NCBI GenBank assembly: GCA_041660225.1 | Contig: JBAZWV010000001.1 | Location: 1 to 64,000 of the forward strand | Reading direction: 5' to 3' | Source: JBAZWV01 sp041660225 | GTDB lineage: Bacteria > Patescibacteriota > Patescibacteriia > 2-12-FULL-60-25 | Length of the DNA: 64,000 nt | Shown: one piece after another, positions 25,445-32,131 of the stretch | Layout of the letters: each line of letters begins with the position of its first letter | How positions within the stretch are numbered: position 1 is the stretch's first letter | Notes under the pieces: model-generated | Database searches by the model: none | Told to the model about the DNA's origin: nothing | The model's input: the letters and a program-made list of their open reading frames with translations, nothing else | Program-made: the position numbers and the translations under genes

Positions 25445-26068
25445 ATGGCAAAAACCAAAGCTACAATTCCGGAAGAAGAGGTAGAAGAACCCATAGAAGA
25501 ATCTCGTAAAGCAACCATTGATGGGGTTGATACGAAGTTTGCGCTCGCAAAAAAAATTATCGGGAATCTTCGAGAAGACATCGCCGCCCTTGAGCGGCTG
25601 CTTTCGAGTGACTCGGAAGTTGCGGATTTGGAAGACCTCGTCATCCGACACACGACATCGTCAGGAGAAGTCGTGTCTCCGGCGTCCGATGGAAAAGTTG
25701 TCGAGGGTGTTTTTGATGGACAGCATATGGTTGGATCTGACGGACGTCAGTATCTTGTTCCACCAAACTACGCGTCGAAGTCGAAACTTGTTGAAGGAGA
25801 TATTTTGAAACTAACAATTCAGGGCAACGGCGGATTCCTGTTCAAACAAATCGGACCGATTGAACGCGAACGCATCGTGGGTCTCCTTGTCAGTGATGAA
25901 AATACGCAGGAATGGAAAGTTGTCGCTGACGGTCGTAAGTATGCGGTGCTCCCGGCGTCGATCTCCTTTTTCAAGGGCCAGGCAGGGGACAGCGCTGTGA
26001 TCATGATTCCAAAATCAGCGCCTTCGAAGTGGGCCGCCGTCGAGAACGTTATCCGTCAGGATAACTAG
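25445..26068 (+). CDS. Conserved hypothetical protein, CPR type
   Basis: 207 residues: an acidic N-terminus (EEEVEEPIEES), a helix (about 30-60, FALAKKIIGNLREDIAALERLL), then a beta-rich domain with VVEGVFDGQHMVGSDGRQYLVPPNYASKSKLVEGDILKLTI, followed by another beta unit. Similar proteins recur in CPR genomes without a known function. The short double-psi or OB-like beta domains could bind nucleic acid or nucleotide; this is a guess. ATG at 25445 chosen because upstream residues do not look coding. Confidence 0.65.
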   Translation: MAKTKATIPEEEVEEPIEESRKATIDGVDTKFALAKKIIGNLREDIAALERLLSSDSEVADLEDLVIRHTTSSGEVVSPASDGKVVEGVFDGQHMVGSDGRQYLVPPNYASKSKLVEGDILKLTIQGNGGFLFKQIGPIERERIVGLLVSDENTQEWKVVADGRKYAVLPASISFFKGQAGDSAVIMIPKSAPSKWAAVENVIRQDN

Positions 26069-26081
26069 GGTTTATAGAGGA

Positions 26082-26110
26082 TTGCTATCACAGAATCCGC
26101 GCGCTAAGAT
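26082..26110 (+). promoter_or_regulatory. dnaX promoter with the -10 box in the loop of a palindrome
   Basis: TTGCTA (26082-26087), 17 bases, TAAGAT (26105-26110). The -10 is flanked exactly by CGCGCGC (26098-26104) and GCGCGCG (26111-26117), a 7-bp inverted repeat. The dnaX ATG is at 26125. Confidence 0.55.
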
Positions 26111-26124
26111 GCGCGCGTTGTGTT

Positions 26125-27723
26125 ATGTCTTTGAGCCGCCGCTATCGTCCGCAAACTTTTGCGGACGTCACCGATCAGGACAACATTAAAGAGACGCTCC
26201 GCAAGGAGGTTGCGACGGGCAAGATTGCCCACGCGTATTTGTTTTCCGGCCCGCGAGGTGTGGGAAAAACAACGACTGCACGCATTTTTGCAAAAGCACT
26301 GAACTGCGAAAAGAAAAAAAACGGCGAGCCGTGTAACGCATGCGGTCCGTGCACCGAGGCAAACGAAGGACGTCTGTTGGATTTGATTGAAATGGATGCC
26401 GCGTCCAATACGGGCGTGGATAACATTCGTGAAGCCATCGTCGAGCACGTCCGCTTTCATCCCTCACGAGCGGCATACAAGGTCTATATTTTGGACGAAG
26501 CGCACATGCTTTCGAATGCCGCGTGGAATGCGTTGCTGAAGACGCTTGAAGAACCCCCGTCATATGCGGTGTTCATTCTTGCGACAACGGAACGACACAA
26601 GGTCCCTGCAACGATCGTGTCACGATGTCAGCAATTTGATTTCAAGCGCATTCCGGACGAGCCGCTCGCTGAGCGTGTTCGTGTCCTCGCAAAAAATGAA
26701 GGCGTAACGGTTGATGGCAATGTCGTCACATCCATCGTTCGTCATTCTGACGGTTGTGTGAGAGATGCGGAAACGCTTCTTGGTCAAATTGTTGCGTTGG
26801 GTGAAAAGAACATCACCGTTGAAATTGCTTCTCTCGTGATTCCGATTTCTCGTCTGCCCGTCGCTGCGAACCTCCTCGATGTGTGCTCTCGACGCGAGCT
26901 CGGACCGGCACTTGCTGAGGTCGCACGATTGGAAGAAGAAGGTCTTCCAATGCTTCCGTTGTTTGACGATCTTCTTGAGGCTGTCCGTCAGTTGTTGATC
27001 GCTGGTTCGGACAAGAAGATGGCGGAACGACTCGCAACAGGGGATGAGGGCGAGAAACGTCTTGTGACGCTTATAGACCGCTATGCCGCAGCAGAGCTTG
27101 GCGATATCGCTCTCATGCTGATGGAACGCCGCCGAGATGCAAAACAGGGTGCGGATCCACGATTTGCAATGGAGCTTGCCGTGACTGCAATCACGCTGGG
27201 AATTCTGCCTCATGGACCACGCTCCGGAGGTGGAGGAACGGCCGTCGTAAAATCTGAACCCATCATTCCAAAAGTTGTTTCGACGCAACCAGCTCCACCG
27301 ATTGCAGAAACCGTCATCGAAAAACCAGTGGAACAATCGATCGCTCCTTCCATTCCAGCCGAACCCGGTATCGTCACGTTGGCACAAGCACAACGAGCGT
27401 GGCCCGTCATGGTCAAAACATTGAGTGAGACAGGTCCGTCACTCGCCTTCGTTTTGAAAACCAGTAGACCAATTGAAACATCCGGCTCCGTTATCACGAT
27501 TCGTTTTCAATATCCCTTTCATCGTGACAAGATTTTGAATGATATTAAAAACCGCAGACTTGTTGAAAACGCGTATAACAAGGCCTTGAAGATGGAGGGA
27601 ATCCATCTCGAAGGATTGGTGGGCGAAGATGCGCAGGTTACGGAAAAACGATCTGCGGACATGGTCTCAAATATCCTCAAGGCGTTTGGTGGACAGGTCG
27701 TTGAGGAGACGGGAGATGCTTGA
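26125..27723 (+). CDS. dnaX: DNA polymerase III subunit gamma/tau
   Basis: Clamp-loader ATPase of 532 residues. Walker A is GPRGVGKTTTARIFAKALNC, followed by the zinc module (Cys residues around NGEPCNACGPC), EMDAASNTGVDNIRE, and Walker B VYILDEAHMLSNAAWNALLKTLEEPP with the SRCQ sensor. Domain III continues to about residue 360; a Pro/Ala/Ile linker (370-420) and a small C-terminal domain follow, so a single intermediate-length product is likely. Whether a frameshift makes a shorter gamma form cannot be told. Confidence 0.95.
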   Translation: MSLSRRYRPQTFADVTDQDNIKETLRKEVATGKIAHAYLFSGPRGVGKTTTARIFAKALNCEKKKNGEPCNACGPCTEANEGRLLDLIEMDAASNTGVDNIREAIVEHVRFHPSRAAYKVYILDEAHMLSNAAWNALLKTLEEPPSYAVFILATTERHKVPATIVSRCQQFDFKRIPDEPLAERVRVLAKNEGVTVDGNVVTSIVRHSDGCVRDAETLLGQIVALGEKNITVEIASLVIPISRLPVAANLLDVCSRRELGPALAEVARLEEEGLPMLPLFDDLLEAVRQLLIAGSDKKMAERLATGDEGEKRLVTLIDRYAAAELGDIALMLMERRRDAKQGADPRFAMELAVTAITLGILPHGPRSGGGGTAVVKSEPIIPKVVSTQPAPPIAETVIEKPVEQSIAPSIPAEPGIVTLAQAQRAWPVMVKTLSETGPSLAFVLKTSRPIETSGSVITIRFQYPFHRDKILNDIKNRRLVENAYNKALKMEGIHLEGLVGEDAQVTEKRSADMVSNILKAFGGQVVEETGDA

Positions 27724-27748
27724 CGACAGGTCCATAAAACAGTACTCT
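27720..27748 (+). promoter_or_regulatory. tRNA-Gln promoter
   Basis: TTGACG (27720-27725, overlapping the dnaX stop), 17 bases, TACTCT (27743-27748); the mature tRNA starts at 27763. Confidence 0.6.
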
Positions 27749-27762
27749 CGCGCCACAACTCT

Positions 27763-27836
27763 TCGGGGATCGTCTAATGGTAGGACAGAAGACTCTGAAT
27801 CTTCTAATCTAGGTTCGAGCCCTAGTCCCCGAGCCA
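27763..27836 (+). tRNA. tRNA-Gln (anticodon CUG), integration site
   Basis: Acceptor TCGGGGA/TCCCCGA, anticodon loop CTCTGAA with anticodon CTG, T-arm CTAGG-TTCGAGC-CCTAG, discriminator G and encoded CCA (27834-27836). The minus-strand serine recombinase gene ends inside the T-stem at 27822, marking the tRNA 3' part as the probable attachment site of the mobile element. Confidence 0.95.
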
Positions 27837-29405
27837 TGTGGGATTAGCGTCGCCAAAAGCGACGCTTTTCCCTTTTATGGAGCCACTTTCAGGAGGTTCG
27901 AACGTGTCTGAATTTTGCTCTACCGAATTTGAGACGAGAATCATCGGTAAAAGCGCAGAATCGGTGTCAATGCTAATCATTTTGTCTTTTAGCAGGAGGT
28001 TCGAACCAAGGGCGGACAAGAATACTTTTCTGGCGTGTTCACCTCGTTCGTTGAACGCTTTTCGGGTATTGGTTGCGAACATGAGGATGTTGTCAGCTGC
28101 CTGTAGCCAATTGTCTACTCGGGCATCCGTGTCGTTCAGAAGCTCGTGTAGCTTTGCCTTTTCTTGATTGATCGTGGACTTTTTGCGTGTAAATTCCTCC
28201 TCACTGATCTCACCGGCTGCACGCATGTCGATGAGGGCGTCGAGCTTTCGCACGCACGCCTCGTAATTTTTCTGTTGATTGGAGAGAATTGCGTTTCGAT
28301 CGCCTGCTTCTTTTTCATTCTCATCACGAAGCCACTTCATCGCCCAGCCGTGGAATTCCTCCGGAGGCTGAACCCGGGACAGTGTGTTGGTGACCTGCTT
28401 CTCGAGCTCTTTTACTTCGACGCATTTCTGCTTGCACGGACCTTTGCGCTTGGTGCAGTGGTAGTAAATATAGCGGTGGACGTTGCCATTCTTATTTCTC
28501 TTAGTCTTGTGTTCGGCCGTAACCATGCATCCGCACTCTCCGCAGCGGATCATGCCAGTGTAGGAGAAGGTGTATGTCTCGGGCTTCGGCTTACTGCCCC
28601 GGCCGAGAAGCACTTGGACGCGATCGTATTCCTCACGCGTGATCATTGGTTCGTGTTTTCCTTTGTGCCAGTTGCCCGAGCCTTGTGGCCACTCAAACCA
28701 TCCGTAGTAGAAGGGGTTGTAAAGAACGCGGTAGAAGCCACTTCGAGCGAGCTTCTTTAAGCCCCACTGATTGACGGCGACGTCGTAGACTTTCGGCGAG
28801 GTGTAGGTACCGCTCAAAATCATATCGAACATTTTCCGAATGATCGGAAACGTCTTTGGGTCTTTGCGTATCGTCTTGAACCCTTTCATCTTATCCGGCG
28901 TGTTCATGTAACCGATCGGTGCCGGACCAGGGTGCCAGCCCATCTCCACTTTGCGTCTGAGGCCACGCTTTACGTCCACGCCTTTGTTATCGTTCTCGAG
29001 CTTCGCCTGACTGCATAAGAGGTTGAGGAGAAATTTGTCGTTCGGTGTATTTCTATAAGCCTGCCCAGGCGTGCGTATGTCGAGGAGCTTGTTCTGATCC
29101 ATGAGATACACCAGGTATCCGGTGTCGACGGAATTACGCGAGAGGCGGTTCGGATGCCATGCAACAATACCCTCGGCTTCACCTTTCTCGATACGCTTTA
29201 TCATTGCGTTGAAGACTTCGCGTCCCGGTGCCTTTGCGGAGTACGACTCCTCGAGTCGTTCTACGATCTCGAGTTTTTCTCTCTTCGCCAACGCTTCCAA
29301 TTCGCTCTTTTGCGAATCAATCGAGAGTACTTGCCGATCTTCCTGTTCTGAGGACTTTCGAGCGTAGAGGAAGTACTTAAGTTTTGGTTGTGCTTCCTGG
29401 CTCAT
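27822..29405 (-). CDS. Large serine recombinase (integrase)
   Basis: 527 residues. The N-terminal resolvase domain has YARKSSEQEDRQVLSIDSQ with the nucleophilic serine in this segment, and WHPNRLSRNSVDTGYLV. The recombinase domain spans about 165-280, followed by a zinc ribbon (CGECGCMV ... YYHCTKRKGPCKQKCV, about 300-345) and a coiled coil (370-450). The last residues (GDANPTWLGD) are encoded across the tRNA terminator and the T-stem, so the gene's end depends on the integration junction. Expected to catalyse element integration and, with a helper, excision. Confidence 0.93.
   Translation of the reverse strand: MSQEAQPKLKYFLYARKSSEQEDRQVLSIDSQKSELEALAKREKLEIVERLEESYSAKAPGREVFNAMIKRIEKGEAEGIVAWHPNRLSRNSVDTGYLVYLMDQNKLLDIRTPGQAYRNTPNDKFLLNLLCSQAKLENDNKGVDVKRGLRRKVEMGWHPGPAPIGYMNTPDKMKGFKTIRKDPKTFPIIRKMFDMILSGTYTSPKVYDVAVNQWGLKKLARSGFYRVLYNPFYYGWFEWPQGSGNWHKGKHEPMITREEYDRVQVLLGRGSKPKPETYTFSYTGMIRCGECGCMVTAEHKTKRNKNGNVHRYIYYHCTKRKGPCKQKCVEVKELEKQVTNTLSRVQPPEEFHGWAMKWLRDENEKEAGDRNAILSNQQKNYEACVRKLDALIDMRAAGEISEEEFTRKKSTINQEKAKLHELLNDTDARVDNWLQAADNILMFATNTRKAFNERGEHARKVFLSALGSNLLLKDKMISIDTDSALLPMILVSNSVEQNSDTFEPPESGSIKGKSVAFGDANPTWLGD
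27846..27869 (+). terminator. Intrinsic terminator of tRNA-Gln, inside the recombinase 3' end
   Basis: AGCGTCGC (27846-27853), loop CAAAA, GCGACGCT (27859-27866), then TTT. It lies within the last codons of the minus-strand recombinase, showing the junction is shared by both genes. Confidence 0.75.
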
Positions 29406-29407
29406 AG

Positions 29408-30112
29408 CTATTGTGTTAGGCGGAATTCTTGCAGCGCGTTTCGGTAGAGGTCTACTGTGTTGTTGTAGCTGAAGATAAATCCGCTTGAGGTTATGCCGAC
29501 CTGGATGAACGGAGCGCGTTCGGCTTCCGTGCCGTCGGGAAGTTCATTGCTGTAAGCGAGGTCGTTCCAGGTGTAGAAGTAATTGCTACCCTCTGGACGT
29601 CCGGTCTTGCTGTTGTTTTCGAATGTGAGCGTCGACTCGACCTGCGCGAAGCTCGGATAGATTGCGGTGAGAAATGCGCGAACCGTCTGTTCCAGTTGTG
29701 CCTGCGTTTTTTTGTCGCCGGTATAGTCCGCTTCGCGGTGGAAAAACACGACCTGCCCGGTCTTTGGATCGACTTCGGCATTGTCGTTGTCGGTCTTGCC
29801 GGAGAATCTGATCGCCATCTCATCGACAAGTCCTACGCTCTTTACCTCGTTCACATTTTTAACGATGCCGAAATTCGCATAGTGACCGTAAGTGGGTTGA
29901 GCTTGAAAGTCGAAACTTGCGCCACCGGCTAGGCCTACGGCGGTATTAAGAGATGCGGTTGCTCGGTCCAGCTCTGCCTGGCTTACGGAGCCCTCTATTG
30001 GCGCAACGTTGCCCGAACGCGGTGCCTTTGTGCCGGAAAGGTAATTTATCCCGACCACGGCCACACAAATCGCTACGATGGCTATTACGCTGATTGTTAT
30101 ATTTTTTGTCAT
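29408..30112 (-). CDS. Membrane-anchored extracytoplasmic protein of unknown function
   Basis: 234 residues: one N-terminal helix (about 6-26, ISVIAIVAICVAVVGINYL), then an outside alpha/beta domain. The segment EVDPKTGQVVFFHREADYTGDKKTQAQLEQTVRAFLTAIYP resembles PepSY/YcdB-like modules, but weakly. It ends 2 bases from the recombinase start and is in the leftward element block, probably co-transcribed. Function not assigned. Confidence 0.65.
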   Translation of the reverse strand: MTKNITISVIAIVAICVAVVGINYLSGTKAPRSGNVAPIEGSVSQAELDRATASLNTAVGLAGGASFDFQAQPTYGHYANFGIVKNVNEVKSVGLVDEMAIRFSGKTDNDNAEVDPKTGQVVFFHREADYTGDKKTQAQLEQTVRAFLTAIYPSFAQVESTLTFENNSKTGRPEGSNYFYTWNDLAYSNELPDGTEAERAPFIQVGITSSGFIFSYNNTVDLYRNALQEFRLTQ

Positions 30113-30173
30113 AATTTCACTAATTAATTGTTAATACCTCCTCTCACAACACTGGTCCTACGCTCTGAGGAAG

Positions 30174-30764
30174 TCAAACGTTCTTTTGGTGGTGTTTCAG
30201 TCCCTGCTTTCGGTAGTGTTCTTTAATGGCATCGTCCAGTGCTTTACCTAACTCTTTTTCCTCCTCAGTTGGCGGCGACTGCTGGCTCTCATCGATGCCT
30301 TTTACGATTTCGTGCTTGCCGATATTCTCTCCAAGTTCGGTACGGAGCATTTCCCATACCTGTTTCCATTCCGCGATTGTCGGCTCCTCGCCCTTTCGCA
30401 GTCGCTTCAGGACTTTGCTTGTGATCTGCTCGAACGCGTCCGCGATCCGGTGGAGCTTCTCTTTCTTTATCTTTTCGCTCCGTTCTCGGATGGATTCCAT
30501 ATCCTCTTTGAGCTTGAGGTCTCGTCGTTCTACCCAGCGGTATTTTGATGACCATTTTTCGATGTTTCTTTGGGCAGGAAGGGGGCCGAGCTTATTCAGC
30601 CTTTCACCCCAAATCCCCGATGAGTCCCCGATGTCATACCGCACTTGCTCCCATGCTCGTTTGAGCCGTGGAATGCTCCCGGCTTCGCAGTACAAAAGCC
30701 ATGCAGTGTACTGCTGTTCGGTCTCGCCGGGCATTTTTGATGTTGTTAATGTTGGTAGTCTCAT
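30174..30764 (-). CDS. Terminase-small-subunit-like or related DNA-binding element protein
   Basis: 196 residues. The part ETEQQYTAWLLYCEAG, then IEKWSSKYRWVERRDLKL, resembles the helix-turn-helix region of phage-type small terminase and related proteins, followed by a long coiled-coil helix (about 80-135, MESIRERSEKIKKEKLHRIADAFEQI). No large terminase is present in the window, so packaging is not supported; a DNA-binding role in the element is more cautious. The assignment is by sequence feel, not by search. Confidence 0.5.
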   Translation of the reverse strand: MRLPTLTTSKMPGETEQQYTAWLLYCEAGSIPRLKRAWEQVRYDIGDSSGIWGERLNKLGPLPAQRNIEKWSSKYRWVERRDLKLKEDMESIRERSEKIKKEKLHRIADAFEQITSKVLKRLRKGEEPTIAEWKQVWEMLRTELGENIGKHEIVKGIDESQQSPPTEEEKELGKALDDAIKEHYRKQGLKHHQKNV

Positions 30765-30828
30765 AGTTATGCACAGGTGTTATAGGGTCTTAATAATTCT
30801 TTTTATTCTTTAGGTCTTAATAAGGGGC

Positions 30829-31257
30829 TCATGGTGGTCTTGGGCGAGGGACCGTGGTGGTCCCTGACCGGAGACCACGGTGGTCTCCGGTGCCCATAAG
30901 GTGTGGATAAATTCGATACTGCGTACCGGGCCACCGCCCATGCTCGGGCGATCCTTGTTTTGTCTCAATAAGCCCGAGCGCGGCGAGTCGCTTCCGGACG
31001 CGCTTGCAGGTTGATGTGCCAAAACCATAAACTTCAAAGCCACGCTCTTTTCCTTGTCGAGTATTAAAAGATTTGTCGGTGTGCCAGAACCAGCCGTCTT
31101 TGTCCGCGAAGCGGTTAGAGAGGTGGCAGAGCACGATAAAAAAATCGCGTTCGGCATGCGTGAGTTTTCCGCGCAACCGATCGTCGTCGAACGGCGTATG
31201 TGGTGCAAGGAAAAAATTGCCATTTTTACCAGGTGTTTTCCGGTTCGATTGATCCAT
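30829..31257 (-). CDS. Winged-helix, replication-initiator-like element protein
   Basis: 142 residues from the ATG at 31257 (a GTG at 31266 is possible). The central segment LTHAERDFFIVLCHLSNRFADKDGWFWHTDKSFNTRQG and TSTCKRVRKRLAALGLIETKQGS reads as a winged helix of the phage replisome-organiser type. The Pro/Arg-rich tail is encoded by two palindromes (30847-30890). It overlaps the SpoVG-like gene upstream by about 30 bases, suggesting one leftward transcript. Confidence 0.6.
   Translation of the reverse strand: MDQSNRKTPGKNGNFFLAPHTPFDDDRLRGKLTHAERDFFIVLCHLSNRFADKDGWFWHTDKSFNTRQGKERGFEVYGFGTSTCKRVRKRLAALGLIETKQGSPEHGRWPGTQYRIYPHLMGTGDHRGLRSGTTTVPRPRPP
30831..30890. repeat. Clustered GGTGGTC palindromes in the 3' end of the winged-helix gene
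   Basis: AGGGACC-GTGGT-GGTCCCT (30847-30865) is followed by CCGGAGACCAC-G-GTGGTCTCCGG (30868-30890), which has perfect 11-bp arms around a single base. A further ATGGTGGTCT half-site lies at 30831-30840. They share the core GTGGTC. They may be protein-binding iterons, an origin or resolution site, or a terminator-like structure. Confidence 0.7.
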
Positions 31258-31534
31258 ATTGTTCACTACATATTTCTGCTACTTTTTCACTAACAGCTTG
31301 CTCGACCAGCAAGCCGACATCGGGGTTGATCGGATGAAAGACATTGATATTCTGCCCACCTACTTTGCGCGTCGGGTACACGAGCCGGTATCCACCGTCT
31401 CTCCTGGTGAATACGGCCACCGATCCCATCCAGAATTTGCCATCGAGCACAAACGAAACGAACCCAAGCAGGCCGTCTTGGGGTTTGACCGGATAGAATT
31501 GGATTTCGCTAATTGTGGTTGGTGTTGAGGTCAT
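31226..31534 (-). CDS. SpoVG-family protein
   Basis: 102 residues resembling the nucleic-acid-binding regulator SpoVG: an early strand (ISEIQFYPVKPQDGLLGFVSFVLDGKFWMGSVAVF), then LVYPTRK, and INVFHPINPDVGLLVEQAVSEKV, matching the conserved YPSRK and HPI segments. SpoVG homologues bind DNA or RNA and are also common on phages and plasmids. It overlaps the genes on both sides. Confidence 0.75.
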   Translation of the reverse strand: MTSTPTTISEIQFYPVKPQDGLLGFVSFVLDGKFWMGSVAVFTRRDGGYRLVYPTRKVGGQNINVFHPINPDVGLLVEQAVSEKVAEICSEQYGSIEPENTW

Positions 31535-31709
31535 GGCTTTTCACTACTTTTTCTTTGAAGTCGTCGATGTTTGGCTCACCCATGTAGGTGATCTTGTAGA
31601 GCTTGAAAAGATTATTCGCACGCAAAGTGGCCTCCTCATCGGAGAGCTTCACGCCGTAGCGTTTTTCGTAGAGCGTTTTAAATTCTTGGATTGCTTCTTG
31701 GGGCAACAT
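31509..31709 (-). CDS. Small conserved CPR element protein
   Basis: 66 residues from the ATG at 31709 (MLPQEAIQEFKTLYEKRYGVKLSDEEATLRANNLFKLYKITY), a helical pattern I recall from many CPR mobile regions, function unknown. A longer start at 31754 would translate through a hairpin (31711-31742) that looks like untranslated leader, so the short form is preferred. The first gene of the leftward block; its end overlaps the SpoVG-like gene by 26 bases. Confidence 0.65.
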   Translation of the reverse strand: MLPQEAIQEFKTLYEKRYGVKLSDEEATLRANNLFKLYKITYMGEPNIDDFKEKVVKSHDLNTNHN

Positions 31710-31821
31710 AAAAGGCTGGCCCCTCTGCTGGGAGCTAGCCTTTGTCGGTCTCATCAAATTACGATCGGATTCAAATCTGGGCCTTAGCCGCAGAGGGAAA
31801 TTCAGGATTGGTTAGGAAACG

Positions 31822-31940
31822 AAAAAGGGACTACGACTCTTGTCATCAAACGCACGTGCCGAAACTGGCAGTGCTTGATAACAGAAGTCGTAGTCCCGTC
31901 GCGCTTAGTCCGTTGCCGGACGCCGTCAGACCAACTCTGT
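31822..31940 (-). ncRNA. Candidate structured small RNA with its own promoter and terminator
   Basis: Read leftward from a promoter at 31947-31976, the roughly 118-base transcript has a GTCCG-GCAA-CGGAC hairpin with a GNRA loop (31908-31921), then a 71-base hairpin (31827-31897) whose outer 12-bp arms GGGACTACGACT/AGTCGTAGTCCC are perfect, with further inner pairing (ATCAA/TTGAT, GCAC/GTGC, TGCC/GGCA), followed by five T on the minus strand (31822-31826). No open frame of note lies in it. Could instead be a transcript leader with attenuator for the leftward genes. Confidence 0.6.
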
Positions 31941-31946
31941 GCTTTT

Positions 31947-31976
31947 ATTTTATCTGATCTGCTTCGGGACCGTCAA
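31947..31976 (-). promoter_or_regulatory. Leftward promoter of the candidate RNA / leftward operon
   Basis: Minus strand TTGACG (31971-31976), 18 bases, TAAAAT (31947-31952). Predicted start near 31940. Confidence 0.6.
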
Positions 31977-32035
31977 TGCTTTTCTGTGGATTGCTGTGAC
32001 ACCACCCTTGCGCTTGGCTAAATAGTGTCATATTA

Positions 32036-32076
32036 TTTAGTGAATGGGGGGCACTTTATGGCCTCCATTCACTAAA
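32036..32076. promoter_or_regulatory. Dyad upstream of the defence-operon promoter
   Basis: TTTAGTGAATGG (32036-32047) and CCATTCACTAAA (32065-32076): perfect 12-bp arms, 17-base centre with a few extra pairs. It ends 2 bases before the -35 box of the Fic/RM operon, the place expected for an operator; it could also end leftward or rightward transcripts. Confidence 0.55.
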
Positions 32077-32078
32077 GA

Positions 32079-32107
32079 TTGACATTTTGAGATAAAACGA
32101 CTATAAT
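32079..32107 (+). promoter_or_regulatory. Consensus sigma-70 promoter of the Fic/type I RM operon
   Basis: TTGACA (32079-32084), 17 bases, TATAAT (32102-32107): both hexamers and the spacing are consensus. The Fic ATG is at 32132, leaving a leader of about 18 bases. Confidence 0.9.
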
Positions 32108-32131
32108 AGCCCTATAACTCTTAACAAAGCT

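Noticed and set aside
30174..31709. A prophage, from the terminase-like and SpoVG-like genes
   Set aside because: No large terminase, portal, capsid, tail or lysis genes are present in the window; a plasmid-like or satellite integrative element fits better.
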